NCBI GenBank assembly: GCA_017512705.1
Contig: JAFWEX010000129.1
Location: forward strand, 124,001 to 188,000
DNA length: 64,000 nt
Direction: 5' to 3'
DNA from: Paenibacillus sp.
Lineage (GTDB): Bacteria > Bacillota > Bacilli > Paenibacillales > Paenibacillaceae
In this document: in pieces, positions 46,705 through 55,437 of the stretch
Layout: each line of letters begins with the position of its first letter
How positions within the stretch are numbered: position 1 is the stretch's first letter
Notes under the pieces: model-generated
Database searches by the model: none
The model's input: the letters and a program-made list of their open reading frames with translations, nothing else
Told to the model about the DNA's origin: nothing
Position numbers and translations under genes: made by a program

Positions 46705-47933
46705 TGTGGTTCACCGTTCCATTCTATGTCTTGAGTCAAAGCTTCCGTCAGTGAAATTCTATGTGAATGTGCAAGACGCGAAGCTGCCAGCACTACTGCG
46801 AATTGTTCGAAAAAAGGCCTGCGATCCTGTGAAATATACACGACGTCTCTCGCACCTCGCCAAGCGGTTCTCCAGTTACGCAGGCTGCCTTTCCTGCCCT
46901 GTAATTGCCGGACACCGCTCCCCAACATGGGCAGTGCAAGCATGGCCTTTTCTCCTGGTGATGGCGTAACTTCTGTTCCTCTGCTAAGCAGAACCTTTGG
47001 TTCAAGCAATGCGCACACCAAGCCATCACCGGGATGAAACAAATGAATCCCACTGGTGGCTCTCGGGTTACACTCTATCGCGTACACCTGACCGTCCATG
47101 TCCTCGATAAAGTCAAAACCAATCTGCCCGCTAAAACCTGTAGCCTGAACAAACTGTTTTACCCACTCATACGTCCCTTTGTGTTCCACTTGTTCAAAGA
47201 ATACACTTGCACCGACACTACCCGTGCGGTAACGACTGTCGTAAGTCGCATGGGCAACCAAACGTCCTTCATGCACTACACTGTATGTGCACAGCCCTCG
47301 TCCCTCGATATATCTCTGTGCCACCCAAGGGGAGGCTATGGATAACATATCTTCACCTGGCGGATTATGACGTTGTCCAGTGATCGGCATACGTACTTTA
47401 GCAGCAAAACGAGAATATACTGGCTTCCACACCCACTCTCCTGAACCGTGCAGCACTTGCTGAGTCTCCAACCATTGCTCGGGACTTTGGATCAGATGGG
47501 TATCTGGAACCAGTAGTCCCATCGACTTGGCAAGCTGAATAAAATCATACTTGTGATGAAGTGTGTGTAGTTGGTCCAAGCCAGACACTAGAACATCACA
47601 GTGTTGTCGTAATCGATCTGCTCCCTGAGCCACGTAAAATACTTCTTCACACATCGGAATGATCAGATCAATCTGCCAAGTTTTGACCCATTTCTCCAGT
47701 GCTGACAAGTACGCCTCTGTTCGATGGCGTGGTGATGGAACAACCGCACATTGTGTCACAGCGCTAGACGTCCTGCACAGATGTCGCGCAGTACTCTCAA
47801 CAACAAATACAAGATGACCTGACCGATGTAACATGCGAGCCAAATCCAGCGTTACAGGAGCTCTTCCCCCTGTTAGAAGCACTCTGCATGAACGTCCTTT
47901 TGGAAGCACATTTTGGCTGGGTCTAGTAGTCAA
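46701..47933 (-). CDS. ATP-grasp domain ligase
   Basis: 410 residues, a carbamoyl-phosphate-synthase-like ATP-grasp enzyme: an N-terminal pre-ATP domain (VLLTGGRAPVTLDLARMLHRSG), a nucleotide-binding middle (GEWVWKPVYSRFAAKV) and the Mg-binding GFDFIEDMDGQVYAIECNPRATSGIHLF, with Glu and Asn ligands. Such ligases join a carboxylate, via acyl phosphate, to an amine or thiol. Start: TTG 47933 behind GGGAGG at 8 bases; it overlaps the ketoacyl synthase stop by 11 bases. Product unknown. Confidence 0.82.
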   Translation of the reverse strand: MTTRPSQNVLPKGRSCRVLLTGGRAPVTLDLARMLHRSGHLVFVVESTARHLCRTSSAVTQCAVVPSPRHRTEAYLSALEKWVKTWQIDLIIPMCEEVFYVAQGADRLRQHCDVLVSGLDQLHTLHHKYDFIQLAKSMGLLVPDTHLIQSPEQWLETQQVLHGSGEWVWKPVYSRFAAKVRMPITGQRHNPPGEDMLSIASPWVAQRYIEGRGLCTYSVVHEGRLVAHATYDSRYRTGSVGASVFFEQVEHKGTYEWVKQFVQATGFSGQIGFDFIEDMDGQVYAIECNPRATSGIHLFHPGDGLVCALLEPKVLLSRGTEVTPSPGEKAMLALPMLGSGVRQLQGRKGSLRNWRTAWRGARDVVYISQDRRPFFEQFAVVLAASRLAHSHRISLTEALTQDIEWNGEPQ

Positions 47934-48924
47934 AGATGAGTCCTCCCAGAGATAAACCTGCCGCCGTTCCAATTATCAGTACACGATCTCCACGCTGTAT
48001 GCGCTGCTGACGGATCGCTTCATGCAATCCCATCGGAATGGAAGCTGCAATGGTATTACCATGACCATAGGTAATATCCATGAATCTTTCCTCAGGAATG
48101 CCCAGCTTCTTGCGGATCAGGCGCATAGCCATAGCACTTCCCTGATGGGGAATAACCAGCTGGAAATCTTGCATCTGGTTCCCGGTAGCTTGTAGCATCT
48201 CGTCCACGAACCCAGGTAACAGCCTCGATGCCATACGAAAAATGGCTTGTCCATCCATATGAAAGAGGAAAGGGTCTGGCTGCTCCGCATTATATTGGGC
48301 TGCATGCTGCCGTGTACCTCCTCCTGCAATTTCCGAAAATCGGGCTCCCCGACTGTATGTGCGTAGTGACGCATGTACGATCTGCGAGCCCGATTCTTCC
48401 GATGCACGTTCAATAATGACGGCAGCTGCACCATCTCCAAACAAAGCAGCACTTTCCGGCTCCTTCCAGTTCAATCCTGCTGAGGCAATCTCCGTAGCTA
48501 CAAGCAATACACGCTGGTAGCGTCCAGCATCCACCATATAGGAGATCACATCAAGACCATTCAGAAAACTCAGACAGGTCGCATCTATATCAAACGCGGG
48601 TACTCCTGAATTCTCCTGTCCCATCGCCTGCTGGATGAAGACAGCCGTACTTGGCAAAGGCTGTTCTTTTGTGCCGCTCGTACATACCAAACAATCTATA
48701 TCTTCAAAGGACAGTTTCGCATCGGCAAGAGCCGCTTCTGCCGCCCTTGCTCCCATATATGAAGAAGTCTCCTCCTGTGACGCGTAATAACGATAACCTA
48801 CACCTGTCGCTTTACTGACCCACCCTGCCGGTACTTTCAAACGTTCATCTAATTCCTCATCCGTTACCTTCATCTGAGGCAAGTATTTTCCTGTACCTAC
48901 GATTCTTACTTTTCTAAGCTGCAT
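47923..48924 (-). CDS. 3-oxoacyl-ACP synthase III family protein (FabH/OleA-like)
   Basis: 333 residues, thiolase fold. The catalytic triad can be placed: Cys117 in DIDATCLSF, His260 in VIPHQGSAM and Asn290 in YGHGNTIAASIPMGL. The length is close to FabH. In context with an ATP-grasp ligase, a beta-keto-reductase-like SDR, a metallo-hydrolase and an adenylating enzyme, it is more likely dedicated to a special product than to ordinary fatty-acid initiation. First gene of a tightly coupled five-gene operon. GAGG precedes the ATG by 7 bases. Confidence 0.85.
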   Translation of the reverse strand: MQLRKVRIVGTGKYLPQMKVTDEELDERLKVPAGWVSKATGVGYRYYASQEETSSYMGARAAEAALADAKLSFEDIDCLVCTSGTKEQPLPSTAVFIQQAMGQENSGVPAFDIDATCLSFLNGLDVISYMVDAGRYQRVLLVATEIASAGLNWKEPESAALFGDGAAAVIIERASEESGSQIVHASLRTYSRGARFSEIAGGGTRQHAAQYNAEQPDPFLFHMDGQAIFRMASRLLPGFVDEMLQATGNQMQDFQLVIPHQGSAMAMRLIRKKLGIPEERFMDITYGHGNTIAASIPMGLHEAIRQQRIQRGDRVLIIGTAAGLSLGGLIFDY

Positions 48925-49054
48925 ATGCCATCCTCTTCTCTTTCGTTCGTCTTATGTAAATTTGATGTTACTACCCGTTAAACCAATCTACCTCCATCTG
49001 AATACCTTGGAGAATTATATATCTTCAGTTCCAAGAGTAAGAAAAGCACCATAA

Positions 49055-49089
49055 ACTGCAGAAGGACAGATTGCTCTGCCCTTTGCAGT
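49055..49089 (-). terminator. Probable terminator after the TIGR01777 gene
   Basis: ACTGCA..AAGG..CAGA pairs with TCTG..CCTT..TGCAGT; on the minus strand a T-rich but broken tract follows. Ending here it also insulates the ketoacyl synthase promoter downstream. Confidence 0.5.
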
Positions 49090-49170
49090 ACGAATTCATA
49101 ACCTCAATACTCTTCTGTACATTATGTCTACAGTTGCTGCATCTGTTTTAGCAAAATTCCTACCTACTCT

Positions 49171-50064
49171 TCATTCCCTCGACTGTTTGACAATGTCGGA
49201 GAGTGCTTCATCCAGAAAAGCATAATGAAATGTGAAACCTGCCTTCTCCATTCGATCAGGGATAACCCAGCGGCTCTTCAGTACCAGTTCCGTTTCTGTA
49301 CGGATGAATACAGCTCCGAACTCAAGCATCCATCGCGGAGATGGAAGTCCGATACGGACACCCAGTTGTTTCCTGAGACTTGACATCAATTCTCGATTAG
49401 TCACGGGATGCGGAGACGAAGCGTTAAAGACTCCCTCAAGCTCTGGATGCTCCTGCACATACATCACCATACGAAACAGATCCTCTATGTGAATCCAGCT
49501 AAATTGCTGGCTTCCTGCTCCCTGCGCTCCGCCAAGGCCAAATCGAACCAGATTCGTTAGTGGTTTCATCACCCCGCCATCGCCAAGTACAATGGCAATG
49601 CGCAGTGCAATCTGACGTGTAGAAGGCAGCTTAAACGCGAAGAATGCCTGCTCCCATGCTTTGGCTACTTCTACGGAAAAGCCTGAACCGATCTCTCCAT
49701 CCTTTTCCGTCATTGGACGATCTTCCGCATGTCTGTATATTGTTGCCGTACTGGAATTAATCCACAATTCAGGCGGCTGTGTACAAGCCAGCACCGCTTC
49801 TCCTAAAATCTGTGTGGTTTCTACTCTGGAGTCCATAATAATCCTTCGATTCTCTTCCGTGTAGCGACAATTCACGGATTTGCCAGCCAGGTTAATCAGC
49901 ATCTCCGCACCTTCAAGAGCTTCAATGATCGCTGTACGATCTTGCCAGGCAATATGTCCAGACTGACGCGAGATGATGAGTACATTGTATCCAAGCTGTT
50001 CGAATCTGGTTTCAAAATCTTGACCAACAAAACCCGTTCCACCAGCAAGTACAACCTTTTTCAC
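49171..50064 (-). CDS. TIGR01777 family NAD-dependent oxidoreductase
   Basis: 297 residues. Extended SDR with KVVLAGGTGFVGQDFETRFEQLGYNV, then INLAGKSVNCRYTEENRRIIMDSRVETTQ, the signature of the TIGR01777/YfhF group, FSWIHIEDLFRMVMYVQEHPELEGVFNASSPHPVTNRELM, and a C-terminal DUF1731 part (SPRWMLEFGAVFIRTETELVLKSRWVIPDRMEKAGFTF). Substrate unknown. Reads toward the ketoacyl synthase operon but is separated by 246 bases with a hairpin, so it is probably independent. Confidence 0.9.
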   Translation of the reverse strand: MKKVVLAGGTGFVGQDFETRFEQLGYNVLIISRQSGHIAWQDRTAIIEALEGAEMLINLAGKSVNCRYTEENRRIIMDSRVETTQILGEAVLACTQPPELWINSSTATIYRHAEDRPMTEKDGEIGSGFSVEVAKAWEQAFFAFKLPSTRQIALRIAIVLGDGGVMKPLTNLVRFGLGGAQGAGSQQFSWIHIEDLFRMVMYVQEHPELEGVFNASSPHPVTNRELMSSLRKQLGVRIGLPSPRWMLEFGAVFIRTETELVLKSRWVIPDRMEKAGFTFHYAFLDEALSDIVKQSRE

Positions 50065-50259
50065 GCTATCTCCTCATTTCTCCAGATGAGTATTGCATTT
50101 TTGTATTCCTAACAGACTAAACAACGCAGCAGGGCGGTTTGTTTGATGTTGCTCTGTTTTTTGCCCAGACACTATGCTCATATGGTTCTATTGAGGCATC
50201 CAGATTACCGCTCGCAACACTCCACGCACTTCTTAGGGGACAGCGTGCTTCGGTCTCAC

Positions 50260-50736
50260 TCAGACGTTAATGTTCACACCCAGTGCTGTGTATAGCCGAT
50301 CTCGCTCTTGGTTGGCCCAAGCATCCCCAGCATCACGTTGCAGCCGATATTGAAGTTCATCATGGAAATCATGAATCATATAACCTTCCGGTAATTCACC
50401 CAGTATGGCAGCAAAGTCATACACCGGTAGCGCCCGTTGACCCTCACTGATCTGCTTCAGCCAAGACATCCAATCATGCAGCTTGAGTACCTCCTGCTGC
50501 CATAATTCCGCCTGCAAACCAAGCACGTCCTGCAATTGCTCATATGCAAGTGGATCTGCGAAGCGACGACAAGCCTTGACACCCAATTCATACAGCTCTA
50601 TCGCCGCACGGCGATTGTCTTTCTTCAGCTCTACCTCAAGTCCTTCCAGGTAATCCTGAACCTGAATGTGCTGTCCGTCATCGTATAATAAGGGTGCATG
50701 GGCTAGCATCCGTATAATGTCTTCCAAGTCGCGCAT
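50260..50736 (-). CDS. Hypothetical protein
   Basis: 158 residues, acidic, helical throughout, beginning MRDLEDIIRMLAHAPLLYDDGQHIQVQDYLEGLEVELKKDN, with Leu-rich amphipathic repeats (AYEQLQDVLGLQAELWQQEVLKLHDW). No signal peptide or membrane segment. I do not recognise a family. An AAAAAGTCATTTC leader lies upstream; the frame and composition support a real gene. Confidence 0.65.
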   Translation of the reverse strand: MRDLEDIIRMLAHAPLLYDDGQHIQVQDYLEGLEVELKKDNRRAAIELYELGVKACRRFADPLAYEQLQDVLGLQAELWQQEVLKLHDWMSWLKQISEGQRALPVYDFAAILGELPEGYMIHDFHDELQYRLQRDAGDAWANQERDRLYTALGVNINV

Positions 50737-50877
50737 AGAAATGACTTTTTGCTCCTCAAGCGCGGGTAATTGATATGCTGTAATGATCTTTCACTCCTGC
50801 CTCAATCCATTTTTTTGACTTCTAGTATACCATGCTTTATCCTATCGCTCTTGAATCATCAGAAGAAGATACCCAAA

Positions 50878-50906
50878 GAGCCCGCCTGAGACAGCTCAGC
50901 GGGCTT
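50878..50906 (-). terminator. Terminator after the YdcF-like gene
   Basis: GCCCGC.TGAG pairs with CTCA.GCGGGC; on the minus strand the stem is followed by TCTTTGGG, a modest T tract. Confidence 0.65.
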
Positions 50907-50917
50907 CTTCATATTTT

Positions 50918-51661
50918 TTATGGAATTCTTAGAAACGCTTTGACCGTGCCAAAGTATTCACGAATCATGTTGATCGGCTTCAAATACCCCGGTGAAGAAG
51001 CAGATATGCCATATTCGGCAGCGTAGCCGTTCTTGGCCGCAATATATTTTGATCTGAACATATGGTAGTCGCTCGTGACAATCATAATTTCGGGATGTTC
51101 CTTGCCGGAAGCCATAATGATTGTTTTAGAAAAAGCCAGATTCTCCTGTGTACTTGTCGAGCGGTCCTCCATTATAATCTGAGCGGGAGCAATGCCCTGA
51201 TCTACTAAATAATTTTTCATAGCAAGAGCCTCTGGAATCGATTCACCTGGACCTTGTCCCCCAGATACAATTACAGGTGTCTCCGGATGACTGCGAATAT
51301 AATCGAGACTGGCATCAAGCCGTTGTTTCAAGGTCAATGATACTTCGGTTCCATTGATCCCTGATCCTAAGATGATGACATAGTCTGCTCGCTCCTCCGT
51401 ATCCTTCGAACCAAGCTGAGTAATTACCAAGGCTTCGATGACGATGAAGGAAACCGCGCCGATGCCGAACCCAATTAGCAACACACGTTTCAACCAGATG
51501 TGTCTCTCATAATTAATACGTCTTAATATGATAAAAGCCGCTGTGAGAAGGGCAAATAACTGGACCGCAAAATTCCAACCCCAAAATATGAGGAAGAAAA
51601 CCAAACAAACTAGCAGGATTAAATCAAGAATACGCCATTTGTTATGTATCCATTTTTGCAT
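50918..51661 (-). CDS. YdcF-family membrane protein
   Basis: 247 residues. Two to three membrane segments at the N-terminus (LDLILLVCLVFFLIFWGWNFAVQLFALLTAAFIIL and RVLLIGFGIGAVSFIVIEALVI), then the DUF218 domain outside: YVIILGSGINGTEVSLTLKQRLDASLDYIRSHPETPVIVSGGQGPGESIPEA, STSTQENLAFSK and VTSDYHMFRSKYIA. SanA/YdcF/ElyC relatives act in envelope integrity; the reaction is not established. ATG 51661 follows AAAGGAG at long spacing; TTG just before is an alternative. 26 bases after the nucleotidyltransferase gene. Confidence 0.85.
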   Translation of the reverse strand: MQKWIHNKWRILDLILLVCLVFFLIFWGWNFAVQLFALLTAAFIILRRINYERHIWLKRVLLIGFGIGAVSFIVIEALVITQLGSKDTEERADYVIILGSGINGTEVSLTLKQRLDASLDYIRSHPETPVIVSGGQGPGESIPEALAMKNYLVDQGIAPAQIIMEDRSTSTQENLAFSKTIIMASGKEHPEIMIVTSDYHMFRSKYIAAKNGYAAEYGISASSPGYLKPINMIREYFGTVKAFLRIP

Positions 51662-51687
51662 CAATACAGCAACACTCCTTTCGATAT

Positions 51688-52239
51688 TTATGCATGCACA
51701 ATCGTTAGCTTGGGCCAGTGCTCTTGCCAATTTTTCCGCCTAACTCGCTCGTTATAGTAGGTTGCTTTCGTAAATGCAGGGCTTTTGCGCACAACTAGCG
51801 TATACAGATCTTCCAGCCCATATGGTGCGCAGACCCTGATTTGATCGTCTTTCGCTAGCTGTACTGCGATTGCTGTTACCTGTTCAGGCCAGAAGCGCAA
51901 GGCATCCTCCGTAGAGTGATATGGCGCATCCCCGTTTTGCAGATGCATTCTAGCCTGATTTTTAACCGACCACTTCCTGTTGCCTGTTGCAGCATATAAC
52001 GCCTTCTCAAGTTGACGATCCCGTTCCTCCAGAAGATTCGCAGCATCAAAATAGACAACATCAATATCGCTATGCAGTTCCCGGCTGGCGTATCCATGAA
52101 GTTCGTCCCATATGTAATTACGAATATATCCTGCACCAATATAGCAATCTGGCAACTCTAACTCACGCACAAGGCGCAAATCCTGCATGATCTGCTCATG
52201 CTGTCGAAGTGCTCTACACAGCCGTTCTTCGTATTGCAT
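51688..52239 (-). CDS. Nucleotidyltransferase family protein
   Basis: 183 residues of the NTP_transf_6 type (DUF925): YIGAGYIRNYIWDELHGYASRELHSDIDVVYFD carries the G-[SA]-G and D-x-D metal motifs, and LRFWPEQVTAIAVQL..IRVCAPYGLEDLYTLVVRKSPAFTKATYYNERVRRKNWQEHWPKL is the usual C-terminus. Substrate unknown. Reads into the YdcF-like gene and probably shares its transcript. Confidence 0.85.
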   Translation of the reverse strand: MQYEERLCRALRQHEQIMQDLRLVRELELPDCYIGAGYIRNYIWDELHGYASRELHSDIDVVYFDAANLLEERDRQLEKALYAATGNRKWSVKNQARMHLQNGDAPYHSTEDALRFWPEQVTAIAVQLAKDDQIRVCAPYGLEDLYTLVVRKSPAFTKATYYNERVRRKNWQEHWPKLTIVHA

Positions 52240-52440
52240 TTTAGTATCCCCCCATGGCCCACGAGACTTCAGATATCTTCACTAATGTTCATTCGGCTAC
52301 CTTTCAATATAACACGTTTCTCACTCGGGGATAAAATGAATAGACCCTTACCTTCTATCAGCGACTCTGTCTGACGAGCAAAATAGATGGAGATTATTGA
52401 TGAGAAACCTTCAACAACTCGTAAAAACGGTGATCCAAAT

Positions 52441-52468
52441 TTGACAATTGGATATGCCTTTATATATC
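52441..52468 (+). promoter_or_regulatory. Candidate promoter of the tetR gene
   Basis: Perfect TTGACA (52441-52446) with TATATC (52463-52468) at 16 bases; the repeated operator follows immediately downstream at 52474. Confidence 0.55.
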
Positions 52469-52473
52469 TTGAT

Positions 52474-52492
52474 TATAATGATCGTTCTATCT
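52474..52492. promoter_or_regulatory. TetR operator candidate, copy 1
   Basis: TATAATGATCGTTCTATCT, identical to 19 bases at 53126-53144 upstream of the MFS gene. Its core AATGATCGTT is an imperfect palindrome centred on GATC. Exact recurrence in the two promoters of a regulator/transporter pair is strong evidence for an operator. Confidence 0.75.
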
Positions 52493-52542
52493 TACTTGTT
52501 ACGTGTTAGGTGTCACGATTTATGAAAGGAGTGCTTGTGATT

Positions 52543-53088
52543 ATGAGCAGCAAAAAAGAAATGCTTCTGAACGTATCGGAGGATCTGTTCTATCTGCATG
52601 GTTTTCATGCGATCGGATTAAAACGGATTATAACCGATTCCGGAGTTGCGATTATGACGTTATACAATCACTTTAATTCCAAAGATGATCTGATCGTCGA
52701 AGTGCTTCTGCGCCGCGAACAGAGATATCTCGAACAGCTACGTTTATATGCCGATAACAAGGCACAATCCATCTTCCTTAATCTGGCCGAGGGGCATGCC
52801 AAGTGGCTGATGGAACACGAGTCCAGGGGATGTCTCTTTTTACGAGCGAAAGAAGAGTTCGGAGCTGATCCCGATCATGTTATCGTTCAAACGGTGAACG
52901 CACACAAAAAACATGTCATGACTCTGATAAAAAAAATTGATCCCGAGGCAGATCATCGAAGCGTAATGCAGTTTATGCTGCTACTGGAGGGTTCTACAGC
53001 GCTTGCTGAAACAGAGAATGTAAAAGAGGTGTGTCAGGAACTGATTCATATGACTCGAAATAGTTTCAAATCATTACACAAAGGGTGA
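52543..53088 (+). CDS. TetR/AcrR family transcriptional regulator
   Basis: 181 residues. N-terminal DNA-binding domain KKEMLLNVSEDLFYLHGFHAIGLKRIITDSGVAIMTLYNHFNSKDDLIVEVLLRREQRYL, with the helix-turn-helix at about 24-45, and a variable ligand-binding C-terminal domain with HESRGCLFLRAKEEFG. It likely represses both itself and the MFS gene through the repeated operator. Start: ATG 52543; AAAGGAG also allows GTG 52537, and the earlier ATG 52510 is unlikely. A terminator directly follows. Confidence 0.88.
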   Translation: MSSKKEMLLNVSEDLFYLHGFHAIGLKRIITDSGVAIMTLYNHFNSKDDLIVEVLLRREQRYLEQLRLYADNKAQSIFLNLAEGHAKWLMEHESRGCLFLRAKEEFGADPDHVIVQTVNAHKKHVMTLIKKIDPEADHRSVMQFMLLLEGSTALAETENVKEVCQELIHMTRNSFKSLHKG

Positions 53089-53112
53089 GTTCATAGTTCA
53101 ACTCACTTTTTT
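53085..53112 (+). terminator. Terminator after the tetR gene
   Basis: GTGAGTT (53085-53091), loop, AACTCAC (53100-53106) and six T. The stem overlaps the stop codon, so the MFS gene needs its own promoter. Confidence 0.8.
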
Positions 53113-53125
53113 ATTTCACAGAAAA

Positions 53126-53144
53126 TATAATGATCGTTCTATCT
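53126..53144. promoter_or_regulatory. TetR operator candidate, copy 2
   Basis: The same TATAATGATCGTTCTATCT as at 52474-52492; here TATAAT can serve as the -10 of the MFS promoter, so a bound repressor would cover it. Confidence 0.75.
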
Positions 53145-53165
53145 AAAAAAGGCGGTGAAAAAGTA

Positions 53166-54287
53166 ATGAAAAAAATAGTCCTTCCTGGTGTAGCCCTTAT
53201 TGCTGTTTGTTATGCCTTTGGGCGTTTCAGTTATGGACTGTTTATGCCAGAAATTTCCGAAGCACTTCAATTATCTGAATCGGCATCCGGGGCCATCAAC
53301 TCGGCAACTTATATTGCGTATTGTCTTGCTCTTCTAACAGCTCCGCTGATTATTAATTTCAAAGGGCACCATTATGTCATTCAGCTTGCAGGAATTAGCG
53401 CCATTGTTGGCTTAATCGGTATTGCTTTCTCCCATGACGCTTGGCTGCTTGCTGTCGGTGTTTTCTTGGCGGGTTTGAGCACAGGCTGGGCTTCGCCCGC
53501 TCTTGGCAATGCAATCAGTGCGGAACTCCCCCCCGATCTGCATGCCAAGGGCAACAGTTGGATTAATACTGGAACCGGCTTTGGCATTATCGTGTCTGGC
53601 CCACTCTACCTGCTGTTCACAGATTACTGGCGTATAAGCTATATCTTATTCGCTGTCATCGGGGTAATTGTGCTGGTCTGGAACAGACAGGCGATTCCAG
53701 CCACCCATACGATTCCTTGCACGAAATCAATCTGGTCCTGTATGAAACCGACCAGACCAGGCTCAGCTCTACTTATGGCATGTCTGTTGACAGGTGCGAG
53801 CTCTGCGATTTATTGGACCTTCGCCCGAAATTTCCTAATGGACGACAAAGGGGCCTCCGATTCGGAAGCCGTCCTGTTCTGGATTGTAATGGGTGTTACG
53901 GGTATTCTGGGCGGAAGTGCAGGGCTAATCATTGAACGGATTAAACTCGGCTGGTCTTATCGCTTAGGCATTCTGTTATTATCTATCTCGCTCGGCGTTA
54001 TTGTACTGCCATCGATGACAGCAAGCCTGATCTCCGCCGTCTTATTCGGAAGTACGTATATCTTTCTTACCAGCATATTTATTGTATGGGCAACGAGATT
54101 GTTCGAGCCCAATGTTTCTATTGGAATCAGTCTGGCATTTCTCGCACTGGGCGTCGGACAATTCCTGGGGTCCTTCATGGCGGGATATACCATCGAAGTA
54201 TTTTCTAGCAGAACAGCCTTCATGGCGTTTGCAGCTCTTGGTTTGTTGGGGCTATTCCTACGGGTGAAACCCGTTGAACAGAATTAG
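53166..54287 (+). CDS. MFS transporter (YbfB/YjiJ-type), TetR-controlled
   Basis: 373 residues, about eleven to twelve membrane segments, beginning VLPGVALIAVCYAFGRFSYGLFMPEISEALQLSESASGAINSATYIAYC, as in the YbfB/YjiJ family of major facilitator proteins, with GFGIIVSGPLYLLF in segment 5 and GVTGILGGSAGLIIERIKLGWSYRL in the middle loop. Likely a proton-driven exporter of a small toxic compound that is also the TetR ligand. The operator at 53126-53144 lies across the frame upstream of ATG 53166, so the longer start at 53130 is excluded. Confidence 0.85.
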   Translation: MKKIVLPGVALIAVCYAFGRFSYGLFMPEISEALQLSESASGAINSATYIAYCLALLTAPLIINFKGHHYVIQLAGISAIVGLIGIAFSHDAWLLAVGVFLAGLSTGWASPALGNAISAELPPDLHAKGNSWINTGTGFGIIVSGPLYLLFTDYWRISYILFAVIGVIVLVWNRQAIPATHTIPCTKSIWSCMKPTRPGSALLMACLLTGASSAIYWTFARNFLMDDKGASDSEAVLFWIVMGVTGILGGSAGLIIERIKLGWSYRLGILLLSISLGVIVLPSMTASLISAVLFGSTYIFLTSIFIVWATRLFEPNVSIGISLAFLALGVGQFLGSFMAGYTIEVFSSRTAFMAFAALGLLGLFLRVKPVEQN

Positions 54288-54306
54288 AGGAACTAACAGT
54301 CAAGTT

Positions 54307-55437
54307 CTATTCTACTTGAAGAATACTTCCCTCTAAGCCTTGCTGAAGTCGTACATTACCAAACGTAACCCGGGTTCCTTCCCCAATCGGAGACTGGGCT
54401 ACAACACCAACCTGTACCTCTTCGGGACACTCCATGCGAAAATAACGAACCAGCTTCCACTTCTCTCCATCCTGAGAATAATGGAATGCAAAACTGTGGC
54501 CTGTCCGAGCTATTCGTAGATACGGCTTCGTAACATGTACAGGAGCAGATACACAGTCGTCCGAATATCCGCGGGTCACGACACTGAGAATGGAAGGTTG
54601 TTCTTCAAAATATTCAAAACATACTTTTGCCCAGATTGTATCACTCGCTCTAACCATAAGACACCCTGAATCATATTGTTCCTTCATTTCCACTTGCACC
54701 TGAGTAATGATGCTGAAATCACCTGTAATTGTTGTATGTAAAAATGGTGCTGATTCCTTCACGGCCGCGCCCGCCGGATCAATGAAAAAATCACTTACCG
54801 GCGGCACGGTGATACGCACTTCTCCATTTTCAATACACCACTCCTCCGGCTCATTTAACCATTCCAGATTCGTAGATAATCTCTTACCCGAACTATGTTC
54901 AAACAGATTCATTATTAGCACTTCCTTCCTCAAATTATAGTTCTTGATGGCAGATTGTATAAAAAATGATTTGGCATTTGTATATCCGACCCGATCATTG
55001 GTGAACTGCTGTGCCAGTTCCCTCTTCAATGTATCATAAGCCTGCAATAAACAAGAATCATGCCGGAGTGCATCCCGAAACCTTAACTGATCCTTCCACG
55101 CTTTGCCCTGATATTGGTATACATGCAGATGGTGAGTGCCCGCTCTCCATTGCCCTTTGCGGAAAAAAAGCCGCTCCGGGAACTCCGGCTTGTGCACATA
55201 CTCATAACCAAGCGTTGCTAACAAATCAATATGACTCTGCTGCACTTCACACAGATCAGACACACCCGCCATCATGTCGATCACTGATTTGGCTCCAAGC
55301 CCGAGTACAGATGTACTACCGATATGTTCCATCTCCAGGCAGATATCGCCCAACACGCTCATAATCTTTTCACGCTCAACCAGGTAATCATCCACCCACT
55401 TTGGATCATAATCAGAAATTTCGACCAGCTCTTTCAT
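54307..55437 (-). CDS. GrpB-domain / DUF1349 fusion protein
   Basis: 376 residues in one frame. Residues 1 to about 170 are a GrpB (UPF0157) nucleotidyltransferase-like domain (EISDYDPKWVDDYLVEREKI, LEMEHIGSTSVLGLGAKSVIDMM, HHLHVYQ, FRDALR); from Met176 (54912) on is a DUF1349 beta-jelly-roll of the YesU type (VSDFFIDPAGAAVKESAPFLHTTI..DYGS-like, HYSQDGEKWKLVRYF). An AGGAAGG lies 9 bases before the Met176 codon, so DUF1349 may also be made alone. Normally these are separate genes; see the finding. DUF1349 proteins bind or process carbohydrates in some contexts. Confidence 0.82.
   Translation of the reverse strand: MKELVEISDYDPKWVDDYLVEREKIMSVLGDICLEMEHIGSTSVLGLGAKSVIDMMAGVSDLCEVQQSHIDLLATLGYEYVHKPEFPERLFFRKGQWRAGTHHLHVYQYQGKAWKDQLRFRDALRHDSCLLQAYDTLKRELAQQFTNDRVGYTNAKSFFIQSAIKNYNLRKEVLIMNLFEHSSGKRLSTNLEWLNEPEEWCIENGEVRITVPPVSDFFIDPAGAAVKESAPFLHTTITGDFSIITQVQVEMKEQYDSGCLMVRASDTIWAKVCFEYFEEQPSILSVVTRGYSDDCVSAPVHVTKPYLRIARTGHSFAFHYSQDGEKWKLVRYFRMECPEEVQVGVVAQSPIGEGTRVTFGNVRLQQGLEGSILQVE

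Noticed and set aside
42457..48924. Reading the acyl operon as a complete Ole (olefin) cluster
   Set aside because: The OleB hydrolase is missing, the adenylating enzyme is of the F390/CapK type rather than OleC, and an ATP-grasp ligase is present instead.
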